A stretch of DNA of 32,605 nucleotides from Acidobacteriaceae bacterium (GCA_903642265.1 CAHJWN010000046.1:1-32605); one strand, 5' to 3'; shown: positions 16,491 to 25,539, counted from the first letter of the stretch. Notes: generated from the letters alone by a model not told the origin. Numbers and translations: made by a program.

Positions 16491-18278
16491 TTAGTACACC
16501 TTGCCGGCATTCAGGAGCAGATGCTCAAGAATGGGGCCAAGCGAGAGTGCAGGAAAGAAAGTAAGTGCGCCGACGATAATGATCGTGCCAACCAGCAGCA
16601 CCGTGAACAACGGTGTATCTACGGGGAACGTACCCTGTGAGGGCGGCGCAAGCTTCTTCTGAGCCAGGTTGCCAGCTATGGCCAGCATGGGAACAATCAT
16701 CAAGAATCGGCCAATCAACATCGCAGCCGCTAGTGACAGGTTGTACCAATGTGTATTCGCACTTATTCCCGCAAATGCCGAACCGTTATTCCCGGTTGCC
16801 GAAGTATAGGCATAGAGGATCTCTGACAAACCATGGGGACCGCCATTGGCAAGCGCGCTCAGACCGAGGTTTGGCATCATCAACGACACTGCCGAGAACC
16901 CCAGGATGGACAACGGGAAGATGAGAATGTAGAGCATGGCCATCTTCACATCGAACGACTCGATCTTCTTGCCCAGATACTCCGGCGTTCGGCCTACCAT
17001 CAATCCTGCAATGAACACGGCAAGCACGACGAAGATCAACATCCCGTAAAGTCCGGCCCCGACGCCCCCGAAGATGACTTCGCCAAGCATGATGTTTACC
17101 AGGGGTACCAGACCTCCCAGCGGCATAAACGAATCATGCATTGCATTCACAGCGCCACAACTGGCGTCGGTGGTGACGGTTGCGAAGAGCGCCGAATTTG
17201 CGATGCCAAACCGGACTTCTTTGCCCTCCATGTTTCCGCCCGCCTGCGTGGCAGACGCTTGCTGATTGATGTGCATCCCCGCAGGCTGCAACAGTGGATT
17301 GGGCTGCGCCTCCGCATAGTACGCAACGAACACACCGACAAAGAACAGCGCGGCCATCGCGGCGAAGACAGCCCACCCATGTGCAGGCTTCTTGGTCATT
17401 CGACCAAGCGTCACCGTAAGACCGGCTGGAATAAGAAAGATTGAAAACATCTGCAGCAGGTTCGACAGCGGCGTCGGATTTTCAAACGGATGCGCGCTGT
17501 TGGTGTTGAAGAATCCACCACCGTTCGTTCCCAACATTTTGATTGCTTCCTGCGATGCCACAGGCCCTTGCGCAATCGTTTGCGTGGTAATCGTCTGAGT
17601 CGTGTTCTTCCCATCCGTGCCGACCGTCGTGACAATCATAGGCTCGACGAGCTGGGCCTGATCGTACGCTCGGAAATTCTGCACCACGCCTTGCGAGACC
17701 AGGAGCAACGCGTAGATGAGGCATCCCGGGAGCAACACCCACAGCGACGCGCGTGTTGTATCTACCCAGAAGTTTCCCAACGTCTTGGACTCTTTGCGGG
17801 CGATGCCCCGTACAAGTGCGATGGCGAGCGCCATACCAGCCGCGGCTGAAAAGAAGTTGTGGTAAGCCAGCGTAAGCATTTGCGTCAAGTAGCTCATCGT
17901 TGCTTCCGGCACATACGATTGCCAGTTCGTGTTCGTGGTAAATGAAACTGCGGTGTTGAACGCCAGGTCCGGAGAGACGTTTGCAAGATGCTGCGGATTC
18001 AGCGGAAGCCACTGCTGTAGCCGCTCGAGGCCATAGGTCAGCAACATTGTGACCAGGCTGAACAGCAGCATGGAGATGGAATACTCCGTCCACCGCATCT
18101 CGTGGCGTTCGTCAATCCCGGAAAGCCTATAAAGAAAGCGTTCTATAGGCCGAAAGAAAACGTCTGCAAAGGTACGCTCGCGCTCAAACACTCGGGCCAT
18201 ATAGACGCCGATCGGTTTTGCGCTGACAAGTACAAGCGCAAAGAAGAATATGATCTGGAACCAGCCATTGGCGGTCAT
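16491..18278 (-). CDS. kdpA: K+-transporting ATPase channel subunit A
   Basis: A 595-aa KdpA, slightly longer than the E. coli protein (557). It forms the K+-selective pore of the Kdp pump. All four selectivity-filter repeats are visible: TTNTNWQS (114-121), GTNGGGFFN (250-258), TTDASCGAVN (369-378) and TSATGNNGSAF (492-502). About ten hydrophobic helices cover the protein. Extra length sits mainly in the loops around 205-240 and 325-355. The ATG start follows kdpF by 15 bp, with AGGA as a modest ribosome site. It is part of the operon 33-aa peptide, kdpF, kdpA, kdpB, kdpC. Confidence 0.97.
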   Translation of the reverse strand: MTANGWFQIIFFFALVLVSAKPIGVYMARVFERERTFADVFFRPIERFLYRLSGIDERHEMRWTEYSISMLLFSLVTMLLTYGLERLQQWLPLNPQHLANVSPDLAFNTAVSFTTNTNWQSYVPEATMSYLTQMLTLAYHNFFSAAAGMALAIALVRGIARKESKTLGNFWVDTTRASLWVLLPGCLIYALLLVSQGVVQNFRAYDQAQLVEPMIVTTVGTDGKNTTQTITTQTIAQGPVASQEAIKMLGTNGGGFFNTNSAHPFENPTPLSNLLQMFSIFLIPAGLTVTLGRMTKKPAHGWAVFAAMAALFFVGVFVAYYAEAQPNPLLQPAGMHINQQASATQAGGNMEGKEVRFGIANSALFATVTTDASCGAVNAMHDSFMPLGGLVPLVNIMLGEVIFGGVGAGLYGMLIFVVLAVFIAGLMVGRTPEYLGKKIESFDVKMAMLYILIFPLSILGFSAVSLMMPNLGLSALANGGPHGLSEILYAYTSATGNNGSAFAGISANTHWYNLSLAAAMLIGRFLMIVPMLAIAGNLAQKKLAPPSQGTFPVDTPLFTVLLVGTIIIVGALTFFPALSLGPILEHLLLNAGKVY

Positions 18279-18293
18279 AGTAAGGGAGTCCTG

Positions 18294-18380
18294 TTAAAAC
18301 TTTTCGGGCTGTAAGAGGGCATACACGAGGTAGACAAGCAGGCAGACGGTCACGAGGCCGAGCAATAAAATCTCGAGCAT
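18294..18380 (-). CDS. kdpF: K+-transporting ATPase small subunit F
   Basis: A 28-aa single-helix peptide that starts MLEILLLGLV and ends LLQPEKF, the characteristic KdpF ending. KdpF sits in the membrane between KdpA and KdpB and stabilises the complex. It begins immediately after the TAG of the upstream 33-aa gene (TAGATG junction) and ends 15 bp before kdpA. The size, sequence pattern and position leave little doubt. Confidence 0.93.
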   Translation of the reverse strand: MLEILLLGLVTVCLLVYLVYALLQPEKF

Positions 18381-18482
18381 CTACTTGCCTACCTTTACGG
18401 CCAGGCGTTCACAGCCCCGTGTATAAGCAATTGCAATTACAAAAAACGCCACGCTGGCGATCAGGCATCCGGCATCCCACAT
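18381..18482 (-). CDS. 33-aa membrane peptide leading the kdp operon
   Basis: A tiny open frame that begins MWDAGCLIASV and has one hydrophobic helix (about residues 6-20) followed by a basic tail with a second Cys (YTRGCERL). A good ribosome site, GGAGAGG, lies five bases before the ATG. Its stop TAG directly abuts the ATG of kdpF, which implies translational coupling. I recall similar short peptides before kdpF in other bacteria, without an assigned role. It could be an accessory subunit or regulator of the Kdp pump, or a leader peptide. The strong ribosome site, helix and placement argue that it is real. Function is not established. Confidence 0.75.
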   Translation of the reverse strand: MWDAGCLIASVAFFVIAIAYTRGCERLAVKVGK

Positions 18483-18629
18483 CTTGACCTCTCCACGTCC
18501 GGCGATCTCTCGCTGAACAACGGCACGCAGTGCTGTGTCGATTTCAAGTGTGAAGGAAGGTCAATAAGGAAGGCATAAAGATTTCTGTTGTGCCTGGCTA
18601 CTGCAGAATGCGGGCTGTTTCAGCACACG
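18483..18629 (-). promoter_or_regulatory. Probable kdp operon promoter region
   Basis: These 147 bp between the kdpE stop and the first kdp peptide are the natural place for a KdpE-controlled promoter. A TTGACC on the minus strand could be a -35, but the matching -10 is poor, and I could not identify a KdpE box. The region seems too short for a ydaO-type c-di-AMP riboswitch. Confidence 0.35.
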
Positions 18630-19364
18630 CTATAAAGCGGGGTCCGTCTCCGCGGAATCAGAGAACAGATAACCGATGTAGTTCACCGTCTTCAAGTAGA
18701 TAGGGTTGCTGGGATCATCTTCAAGTTTGCGGCGCAACTGCAGGATGTAGGTGCGCAGGTATTCACGCTCGCCCCTGTAAGCTGGCCCCCAGACTGCGCT
18801 CAGGAGTTTCGAGTGCATTACGGGATGACCGGCATGCGTCATCAGGTAAGACAGCAGTTCGAACTCCGTCGGCGTCAATCGAATCTCCTCGCCTGATTTC
18901 GTAAGCAAACGCCGCTCTGGTATCAGACTGAAAACACCCACCTCGATGACCTTATCTGTGGTCGCTGGTGTACGCTGCCTGCGAACTGCCGACCTTATTC
19001 TCGCCGCGAGTTCCCCAATCTTGAACGGCTTCGTGATGAAATCATCCGCTCCCGCATCCAGCGCTTCAATCTTGTCTTCTTCACGGTCGCGCACTGTCAC
19101 CACAAGAATCGAGATGTGCGGATATTCTTTTCTTACCTGCCGACATGCCTCGATGCCGCCCATACCAGGCATATTAAGGTCCATTAGAACGGCATCGTAA
19201 GCGACCATACGCAGCCGCTTCAACGCCTCCTCCCCAGACTCAGCCTCGCCAGCAACAAAGCCCAGCGAAGACAGCGTTGTAAACAGACCTCTGCGAATCG
19301 ACCGGTCATCCTCTACAAGGAGCACCGTGCCTTCATTCTTGTCCAACGTCTGTTTCTTATCCAT
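18630..19364 (-). CDS. kdpE: KdpE-type response regulator
   Basis: A 244-aa OmpR/PhoB-family regulator. The receiver domain (about residues 13-128) has the acidic pocket Glu18-Asp19-Asp20, phospho-acceptor Asp62 (LMDLNMPG), Thr90 and Lys112. The winged-helix DNA-binding domain (about 145-238) has the usual LTPTEFELL and REYLRTYILQLRRKLE stretches. It should activate the kdp operon directly downstream when phosphorylated. Its ATG lies 8 bp inside the end of the histidine kinase gene, so the pair is coupled. The N-terminus has a short charged extension (about 12 residues) before the receiver. Confidence 0.93.
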   Translation of the reverse strand: MDKKQTLDKNEGTVLLVEDDRSIRRGLFTTLSSLGFVAGEAESGEEALKRLRMVAYDAVLMDLNMPGMGGIEACRQVRKEYPHISILVVTVRDREEDKIEALDAGADDFITKPFKIGELAARIRSAVRRQRTPATTDKVIEVGVFSLIPERRLLTKSGEEIRLTPTEFELLSYLMTHAGHPVMHSKLLSAVWGPAYRGEREYLRTYILQLRRKLEDDPSNPIYLKTVNYIGYLFSDSAETDPAL

Positions 19365-20859
19365 GAATTGACTTCTTCCCTTGCGGGAGGCTTATCGACA
19401 TGCTGATTCGGTTCGTTTGACAGGAAGCCGTCGTGTCTCCACCATGCGCTTCTGCAATCTTTCTTACAATAGACAATCCTAGACCAGTACCTGTTGGTCC
19501 CTTGCCCGCCTGGGCGCCCCTGTAATATCGTTCGAAGATTCGGCCTAACTCCTCAGCTCGAATGGGTTCACCGTCATTGCTGATGGTTATAGATGTATGG
19601 GCCTCATCCTGGTCAACCCTAAGCTCAATTTCAGTCCCCACCGTGGAGTATTTTAGAGCGTTATCGATGAGCTGCTCTAACGCCAGTCTTAACAACTGTG
19701 CGTCTCCCTGGATCCCTTCCAATGATTCCGGCCGGACGATGCGAATGCGTTGCTTGTTGTCATCAGGCTGGTCGCCCACAACACTCTCGACCAAGGGAAG
19801 TAGGTGGATCTTCGAAAAACGCACCCGGATCTCCCGCGCGTCCAATGCAGCGGTTTGTAAAAGCCGAGTGGTAAGGTTCGCCAACCTCCCAACTTCCTCG
19901 TCAATAATCTCCACTAATTCATTCTGAGATTCACCTAGCTTTCCGATTGCCAATAGGCCTGAGCTCGCCGTCTGTATTGCAGTAAGCGGTGTCTTGAAAC
20001 TATGCGCCAGCGCGTCAAGAACAGCCGTCCTGAGTTGTTCCGTATTGCGCGCCGCCTCTGCCCGATTCTTCTTCTGCGCAGAACGCGTTCGTTCGATCGC
20101 CACCGCAATCAGTGAAGCAGCTGCATCTGCCAATGCAGGATCTACCTCCCACCCCTGTAGCACCATGCCGCCCAGCGGAGAAGTTCCCATCCGCAAAACT
20201 CTCTTCGACCAGCCCTCTTCAACACTGTCAGCGTCGAGTCCGCCTGCGAAAACTTCAAAGGCAGAGCCGCTGCCTTGATTCCCTTCGGCAACGTTCGACA
20301 CTGCAACGTTCGACCCTTGGCCAACATCCCGCACAACCCAAAGGTCCACCCTCCGGACCGCAAAGAACTCTCGGACAAGCGCACCAAGCTGCTCCATATC
20401 CGAGCTGCGTTCATCCACCAGCAGGATGGCGTTACTTAACTGATATAGCTTGCCAATCGCTTTCCGTTGGTATTCTTCTTCCTGGACATGTAGCCGTTCT
20501 TTCCACGAAAGTCGGCTTACGAGAAGTGCAGTCACCTCGAACGTGGAAAGTGCCACCCAATTTTCTCGGCTATGTACCGAGAATTTAAACAGGGGAGTTG
20601 TAAACAGGAAGTCAAGACACCCTGCCGCAATCACCGACACTGCGGTTCCTTGTACAACACCCCCATGAATTGAAGCTATTACAGTGAGCAACAGCAGAAT
20701 CGATGCTGCCGAAGCAAGATTCAAATGCGCTGCGAACGCTGCAAATGCAACCAGGATCGTCAGGATGATCGACACGGCAGTGAAGCCGATCTCCACTGCG
20801 GGAGCATGCGTGATTCGTCGCGCGACCGCGTGCTCGAGCTTTGCAATCGAAAGGTTCAT
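19357..20859 (-). CDS. KdpD-type kinase half (DUF4118-GAF-HisKA-HATPase)
   Basis: A 500-aa kinase that corresponds to the C-terminal half of KdpD, with no N-terminal KdpD or Usp part. Membrane segments (about residues 23-45, 50-65, 70-92, 100-117) form the DUF4118 region, followed by a divergent GAF-like segment. The H-box has its phospho-acceptor: His286 in LAHSFKTPLTAI. The ATP site has an N-box (DNALKYS) and a G2 box (GTGLGLSIVRK). The G1 box reads NDGEPI, without the second Gly. It presumably phosphorylates KdpE, which overlaps it by 8 bp. I chose the ATG at 20859 with GGAAG four bases upstream. A GTG at 20946 with GAGGT would add 29 residues and is also possible. The missing sensory half may be supplied by the protein at 9632-10798. 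Confidence 0.87.
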   Translation of the reverse strand: MNLSIAKLEHAVARRITHAPAVEIGFTAVSIILTILVAFAAFAAHLNLASAASILLLLTVIASIHGGVVQGTAVSVIAAGCLDFLFTTPLFKFSVHSRENWVALSTFEVTALLVSRLSWKERLHVQEEEYQRKAIGKLYQLSNAILLVDERSSDMEQLGALVREFFAVRRVDLWVVRDVGQGSNVAVSNVAEGNQGSGSAFEVFAGGLDADSVEEGWSKRVLRMGTSPLGGMVLQGWEVDPALADAAASLIAVAIERTRSAQKKNRAEAARNTEQLRTAVLDALAHSFKTPLTAIQTASSGLLAIGKLGESQNELVEIIDEEVGRLANLTTRLLQTAALDAREIRVRFSKIHLLPLVESVVGDQPDDNKQRIRIVRPESLEGIQGDAQLLRLALEQLIDNALKYSTVGTEIELRVDQDEAHTSITISNDGEPIRAEELGRIFERYYRGAQAGKGPTGTGLGLSIVRKIAEAHGGDTTASCQTNRISMSISLPQGKKSIHG

Positions 20860-21031
20860 CGCTCTTCCATCATAGGTTGCGTCTTGCGCGCGATACGGAG
20901 GTACTGGGAACAAAGCACTAACAGCCTCTCTGTTCGCTGGCGACACTCATTCTGACCTCGCCTGCTGCAGCCGAAGATTGCTCCCAGCCCTGTACCCTGA
21001 GCCAGACTGCAGTCTCATGCGTTAGAATTCC

Positions 21032-21052
21032 GGAAACAAAGTAAACGTTTCC
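21032..21052. promoter_or_regulatory. LacI-type operator candidate before GH51 gene
   Basis: The site contains AAACGTTT (21043-21050) as a perfect palindrome inside GTAAACGTTTCC, typical of LacI-family operators with a central CG. It also contains a GGAAAC/GTTTCC inverted pair (21032-21037 and 21047-21052). It is about 61 bp before the GH51 start. A LacI-family regulator is encoded directly downstream of the GH51 gene and is the natural candidate to bind it. Confidence 0.55.
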
Positions 21053-21113
21053 ACACAAGGTCACGTTGACCCTACCATTCATATCCACACCACGCTTCAG
21101 GAGCCTCGCCTAA

Positions 21114-23096
21114 ATGCAAGCCTTCAATCATGAGATTGCTCGCACCTCATCTCCAGCAGGAATGCGATACCAGTTTGTATCCCTGTCGCTTCTGGCCGCG
21201 CTGTCTCTTAGCGCCTTCGCACGGCTTGAAGCCCAGGCCCACAGCCAGCCAGCAGCAGCAAAGCTTTCCATTGATAGCTCAAAGATCGTAAGCCCGGTCA
21301 GCCCCATGCTTTATGGCATGATGACCGAAGAAATCAATCACGCATTTGACGGCGGCCTTTATGCTGAACTTTTGCAGAACCGCACCTTCCGTCCAAGTTG
21401 GATGGGCGTCGAGCACTGGGACCTGGTTCGCAATGGCAGCGCTCAGGCAAGCATGCATGTGGATGATGCCACCGGGCCAAGCGCTGCCCTTACACGCAGC
21501 GTCAGGCTGACGGTAGACAGCGCAAGTCCTGGCAGCGAAGCCGGCATCTCAAACTCCGGCTTCTGGGGCATTCCCCTCCGAGCACACACTACCTACAAGG
21601 GTTCTTTCTATGCGAAGACAGATGCCGCAGCGATCGGTCCTGTCACTGCTCGCCTGATCGCAGACAAGACCGGTGCAGTACTCGCCGAAGCCCACATAGA
21701 CCTGAAGCCGGGCTCCTGGTCACGATACGAGTACACGCTCACCACCACAGGCGCAGTCGTATCCTCTACGACCAACCATCTTCAGTTGAGCGTTGCCCAC
21801 GCAGGCTCCTTGTGGTTGCAACTGGCATCGCTGATGCCGCCCACCTATCACAACACTCCCAACGGCAATCGCACGGACCTGATGGAGCGGATGGCAGGCC
21901 TGCATCCGACCTTCCTTCGTCTGCCTGGTGGTAACTACCTTGAAGGCGATCGCCTCGAAGATTGGTACAACTGGAAGTCAACCATCGGCCCGCTTGTCGA
22001 TCGGCCCGGTCACCAGGCTCCATGGTCGTACTACTCCAGCGATGGTCTTGGCCTGCTCGAGTTCCTCGAGTGGTGTGAGGATCTGAAGATTGAGCCTGTC
22101 CTTGCCGTGTACGCAGGATATTCCCTGAAGGGCGACCACATTAGCCCCGGCAAAGACCTTGAGCCATTCGTAAATTCGGCCGTCGATGAAGTCGAGTACG
22201 TAACCGGCGACACTTCGACAAGGTGGGGTGCGGAGCGCGCGAAGGATGGCCATCCCGCTCCGTTCCCCCTTCACTACATCGAGATTGGCAACGAAGATAA
22301 TTTTGACAAATCCGGCAGCTACGATGCCCGTTTTGGACAAATTGCCAAAGCCCTGCGCAAAGCCTATCCGCAGTACAAGCTGATCGCAACCGAACCTGTC
22401 AAAGAGCCGCAGGGCGCGGAGCCCGATGTTCTTGATGACCACTACTACAAACCGCCTGCGGAGATGATGGACTTCGTTCATCATTACGACAATGCCCCGC
22501 GCACCGGCCCCAAGATCTTTGTTGGGGAATGGGCGTCCATGTCTGGCGTTCCCACGCCCAACTTCGGCTCCGCACTTGGCGACGCCGCATGGATGACCTC
22601 CATGGAGCGCAACAGCGATCTCATCATTATGGCCAGCTACGCACCTTTGCTGGTGAACCTCAACCCCGGGGCAATGCAGTGGTCGCCCGACCTCATCGGC
22701 TACGATGCCCTCTCGAACTACGTCTCGCCCAGCTACCATGCGCAGGCACTCTTCGCCGGGCACCTCGGCGACGGAACCCCTGAGTCTTCCATTACCGGAG
22801 CAGGTGATCGCTTCTTTTACTCGGCCACATTCGACTCGAAGACCCGCATCCTTCATCTGAAGCTTGTAAATGCTTCGACGTCCGATCAACCCCTCACGAT
22901 TGATTTGCAGGGGCCAGCAAAGACCCACACGGCCTCAGTTGTTTCGCTGCATGGAAGCACCTATGAGGCCACAAACTCGATGGCTGACCCTGATCGCATT
23001 GCTCCGAAGACAACGACGGAAGCGGTTCCCCCAGGCTCATGGCATCACACGGTTCCTTCACTCACGATCCAGGTGATCGATATCGCCATCAAGTAG
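21114..23096 (+). CDS. Secreted GH51 alpha-L-arabinofuranosidase
   Basis: A 660-aa glycoside hydrolase that should release terminal arabinose from arabinan or arabinoxylan. A signal peptide with core FVSLSLLAALSLSAF ends near residue 42, so it is exported. Residues about 100-240 look like a carbohydrate-binding beta-sandwich. The catalytic (beta/alpha)8 barrel spans about 250-560, with acid/base Glu394 in IEIGNEDNF and nucleophile Glu472 in FVGEWAS. The family C-terminal beta-domain follows. LRLPGGNYLEG (269-279) is also typical. I chose the ATG at 21114 with AGGAG ten bases upstream. An in-frame ATG at 21162 would give a shorter signal peptide but lacks good spacing. It is preceded by a LacI-type operator and followed by a hairpin terminator. 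Confidence 0.93.
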   Translation: MQAFNHEIARTSSPAGMRYQFVSLSLLAALSLSAFARLEAQAHSQPAAAKLSIDSSKIVSPVSPMLYGMMTEEINHAFDGGLYAELLQNRTFRPSWMGVEHWDLVRNGSAQASMHVDDATGPSAALTRSVRLTVDSASPGSEAGISNSGFWGIPLRAHTTYKGSFYAKTDAAAIGPVTARLIADKTGAVLAEAHIDLKPGSWSRYEYTLTTTGAVVSSTTNHLQLSVAHAGSLWLQLASLMPPTYHNTPNGNRTDLMERMAGLHPTFLRLPGGNYLEGDRLEDWYNWKSTIGPLVDRPGHQAPWSYYSSDGLGLLEFLEWCEDLKIEPVLAVYAGYSLKGDHISPGKDLEPFVNSAVDEVEYVTGDTSTRWGAERAKDGHPAPFPLHYIEIGNEDNFDKSGSYDARFGQIAKALRKAYPQYKLIATEPVKEPQGAEPDVLDDHYYKPPAEMMDFVHHYDNAPRTGPKIFVGEWASMSGVPTPNFGSALGDAAWMTSMERNSDLIIMASYAPLLVNLNPGAMQWSPDLIGYDALSNYVSPSYHAQALFAGHLGDGTPESSITGAGDRFFYSATFDSKTRILHLKLVNASTSDQPLTIDLQGPAKTHTASVVSLHGSTYEATNSMADPDRIAPKTTTEAVPPGSWHHTVPSLTIQVIDIAIK

Positions 23097-23121
23097 GTCT
23101 AGCCTCAAAGCTGCACTCAGG

Positions 23122-23143
23122 AGCGGCATCTCTCGATGCCGCT
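23122..23143 (+). terminator. Hairpin terminator after GH51 gene
   Basis: AGCGGCATC (23122-23130) pairs perfectly with GATGCCGCT (23135-23143) around a TCTC loop, 25 bases after the GH51 stop. A weak T-rich stretch (TCACTTTG) follows. This suggests the GH51 and LacI genes are not simply one transcript. Confidence 0.6.
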
Positions 23144-23244
23144 TCACTTTGCTAACTACAGCCTCTTTCTAGATGCGCGCCAGCTCTTCTGCTGCAATAA
23201 TTGGGTCACCGAGACTTCAGACGACGAGGCACAGGATCCAGTAG

Positions 23245-24315
23245 ATGAAAGGTACACGCAGGCCTGGCGCTGCTCCTAAGATTGATATTCGCGACGTGGC
23301 TTCTCGAGCTCGCGTGTCCATTGCTACGGTTTCGCGCACGATCAATCACATACCAACTGTCAACGCTGTGCTCGCCGCGCGCGTCTGGAAGGCCGTAGCG
23401 GACCTTGACTACTTTCCCAACACCCAGGCCCGCGCGCTTGTCTCAGGCAAGAGCAAGCTGCTTGGCCTTATCGTCTCTGAAATCACCAATCCCTTCTTCC
23501 CAGAACTTATTCACGAGTTTGAACAAGTTGCTATCTCGCTCGGATATGAGATCCTCATCGGTTCCACCAACTATGAGCCGAAAACAATGGAGCTTTGCGC
23601 TCGCCGCATGCTGGAGCGAAAGGTCGACGGTGTAGCAATCATGACCTTCGGCGTCGAAGAATTCGTACTCGAGCGCTTCATCGCAGAGAACGTCCCCGTT
23701 ATCTTCATAGACGCCGCATCGCGACAAGCGCCGAGCGACACACTCGTGGTCGACTATCGAGCCGGCATTCGTGAAGCCGTGCAGCACCTCGCCGTACTCG
23801 GCCACCGCAAGATCGGCTTCATCAGCGGCCCCTTGCGTCTGCACTCGGCCGAGATGCGCAAACAGGCCTTTGTTGAATCTTTATGGGATGCCGGCATCAC
23901 GCTGAACATGGCATGGATGATCGAAGGCACCCACACGCTCGACGGCGGACGCGACGCGATGAATTACGTCTTGAGCCTCAAAGATCAGCCAACTGCTATC
24001 CTCTGCTCTAATGACGTGACCGCGATTGGCGTGCAGCACGCCCTGTTCGAAGCGAACCTGAAAGTTCCTGACGACCTTTCATTGATCGGATTCGATGATG
24101 TCCACCTTGCCGAGTACACCATCCCGCCCCTCACCACTGTGCGTATGTCTTGCAAAGAACTAGCCCAGGCGGCTGTCGCAAGTCTCATCTCGCGCATGCA
24201 GCCCGCGAACGGTAAGCCAGAGGTCCCTGCCCGGGCCATCATCCAGACACGCCTCATCGTTCGTCGGACCACTGGACTGCCAAAAGGCGCTCTCAACGAC
24301 CTCTCTCGTCCTTGA
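23245..24315 (+). CDS. LacI-family transcriptional regulator
   Basis: A 356-aa regulator of the usual LacI/GalR length. The helix-turn-helix is at about residues 14-35 (DIRDVASRARVSIATVS), the hinge region ends near ARALVSGKS (62-70), and a periplasmic-binding-protein-like effector domain spans about 72-340. It probably represses the neighbouring arabinan-degrading genes until an arabinose-type sugar binds. That role is inferred from its place between a GH51 and a GH43 gene and from the operator-like site before GH51. The ATG start has AGGA about eight bases upstream. The gene converges with the GH43 gene, 52 bp apart. Confidence 0.92.
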   Translation: MKGTRRPGAAPKIDIRDVASRARVSIATVSRTINHIPTVNAVLAARVWKAVADLDYFPNTQARALVSGKSKLLGLIVSEITNPFFPELIHEFEQVAISLGYEILIGSTNYEPKTMELCARRMLERKVDGVAIMTFGVEEFVLERFIAENVPVIFIDAASRQAPSDTLVVDYRAGIREAVQHLAVLGHRKIGFISGPLRLHSAEMRKQAFVESLWDAGITLNMAWMIEGTHTLDGGRDAMNYVLSLKDQPTAILCSNDVTAIGVQHALFEANLKVPDDLSLIGFDDVHLAEYTIPPLTTVRMSCKELAQAAVASLISRMQPANGKPEVPARAIIQTRLIVRRTTGLPKGALNDLSRP

Positions 24316-24367
24316 GCCGCCCGTCACTCTGGCCTCTCCGGCATAAACAAGCCGAAGCCACTCCTGA

Positions 24368-25522
24368 TCAGTGTTGCGTGTTCCCTTCAAGCGTCGCCTC
24401 CGGCCAGCCGTCTTTCCACTGAATCGTTGATATTTGCAGCGAAGGCATTCCGTTTATTGCGCTGTAGGCATGAAACACGATCACATCGTAGGCCGGAAAA
24501 TGGATCAATGATTCTCCGCCAGGCCCAAGCCACCTCCCGTTCGCCGACAAGAGAGGCGCTCCTCCGCCATCCGCCATTGACTTGTCATCGCGGTCAACAT
24601 ACGGCCCTGTTACGCTTTTTGAGCGACCAACCATCGTGTGGTACGTGCTCTTCGTCCCACGGCAGCACAGGTCCCAGCTGACAAAGAGATAGTAGTATTC
24701 CCCATGATGAAACACGAAGGGTGCCTCAATCGCTTCAGCGTCCGGCGGCAGGTCAGGGTTTCTTGCACCAGCTTGCAGCGGTCTCGTCCGCGACGCCAGC
24801 GAGTAAGTCGTCGTGTCTGTCTTCGACAGCAGCCCGGTTTTGCGATCGAGCTTTCGCATCTTGATACCGGACCAGAAGCTCCCAAAGGAAAGCCACGCAT
24901 CGCCCTTTGCGTCAAGCACGAGATTCGGGTCGATTGCGTTGAAATCATCCTCCGCGAATGACCGCAGCACCAGCCCGTGATCTACCCACTTGTACTTTGG
25001 GTTTCCTCGGTCAAGCGTCTCATTGGTCGCCAGTGCGATGCCCGATGTGTTCTTCCCGAAGACTGAGAACGCGTAGTACAGGTGATACAAACCATCGAAG
25101 TAGGAGATGTCCGGGGCCCATAGCTCCGATGTCTTTGGACTCATCTCCACAATCCACTTCGGGATTGACGGAAACACCTCCCCACATCGCTTCCAGGCGT
25201 GCAGATCGTCCGAGCAGCGCATGGGAAACTGCGGAAGCAAGCGCGTATCAATCTTCATCCGTGGCGTTCCGCCCGGCGGTGCCGGCGGGGGCGGTATCTC
25301 TGATCCATTCGGTTCCGCAGGCCTCGCCGCTCCCGTAGCAAACACGTAGTACTTTCCATGGTCCTCGCCGATCGAAGGATCGTGCGTGCCCGCGAATTGC
25401 CCTGTCAACGTAAATGCTTGGGGAGCCGTGGAATCCTGTGCATAAGCGCAGGCTACTCCAGGTACCATCGCCAGCCCGCTAAGTAGGAGTGCTGTGGAGC
25501 ACCAGAGTCCATGTCGATTCAT
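24368..25522 (-). CDS. Secreted GH43 arabinanase
   Basis: A 384-aa five-bladed beta-propeller hydrolase. A signal peptide of about 29 residues ends near AYAQ. The three GH43 acidic residues are visible: Asp48 in THDPSIG (base), Asp198 in AIDPN (pKa modulator) and Glu267 in IEAPFVF (acid). YYYLFVSWDLCCRGT is the signature of endo-1,5-alpha-L-arabinanases of this family. A Pro/Gly-rich insert lies at about residues 75-87. It would cut arabinan outside the cytoplasm and feed the GH51 enzyme. The ATG start has GCGAGG seven bases upstream. A GTAAACG half-site, also in the GH51 operator, lies just before it (25540-25546). An exo-acting arabinosidase is the main alternative. Confidence 0.9.
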   Translation of the reverse strand: MNRHGLWCSTALLLSGLAMVPGVACAYAQDSTAPQAFTLTGQFAGTHDPSIGEDHGKYYVFATGAARPAEPNGSEIPPPPAPPGGTPRMKIDTRLLPQFPMRCSDDLHAWKRCGEVFPSIPKWIVEMSPKTSELWAPDISYFDGLYHLYYAFSVFGKNTSGIALATNETLDRGNPKYKWVDHGLVLRSFAEDDFNAIDPNLVLDAKGDAWLSFGSFWSGIKMRKLDRKTGLLSKTDTTTYSLASRTRPLQAGARNPDLPPDAEAIEAPFVFHHGEYYYLFVSWDLCCRGTKSTYHTMVGRSKSVTGPYVDRDDKSMADGGGAPLLSANGRWLGPGGESLIHFPAYDVIVFHAYSAINGMPSLQISTIQWKDGWPEATLEGNTQH

Positions 25523-25539
25523 AACCGCGCCTCGCTATC

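Noticed and set aside
16833..17444. 203-aa plus-strand open frame
   Set aside because: It lies wholly inside kdpA, on the opposite strand, and has no recognisable domain.
18483..18629. c-di-AMP (ydaO-type) riboswitch before kdp
   Set aside because: The gap is short and I could not trace the paired elements of that class.
21978..22928. 316-aa minus-strand open frame
   Set aside because: It is antisense to the GH51 catalytic barrel, which has clear catalytic motifs. The translated frame resembles no family and has shadow-frame composition.
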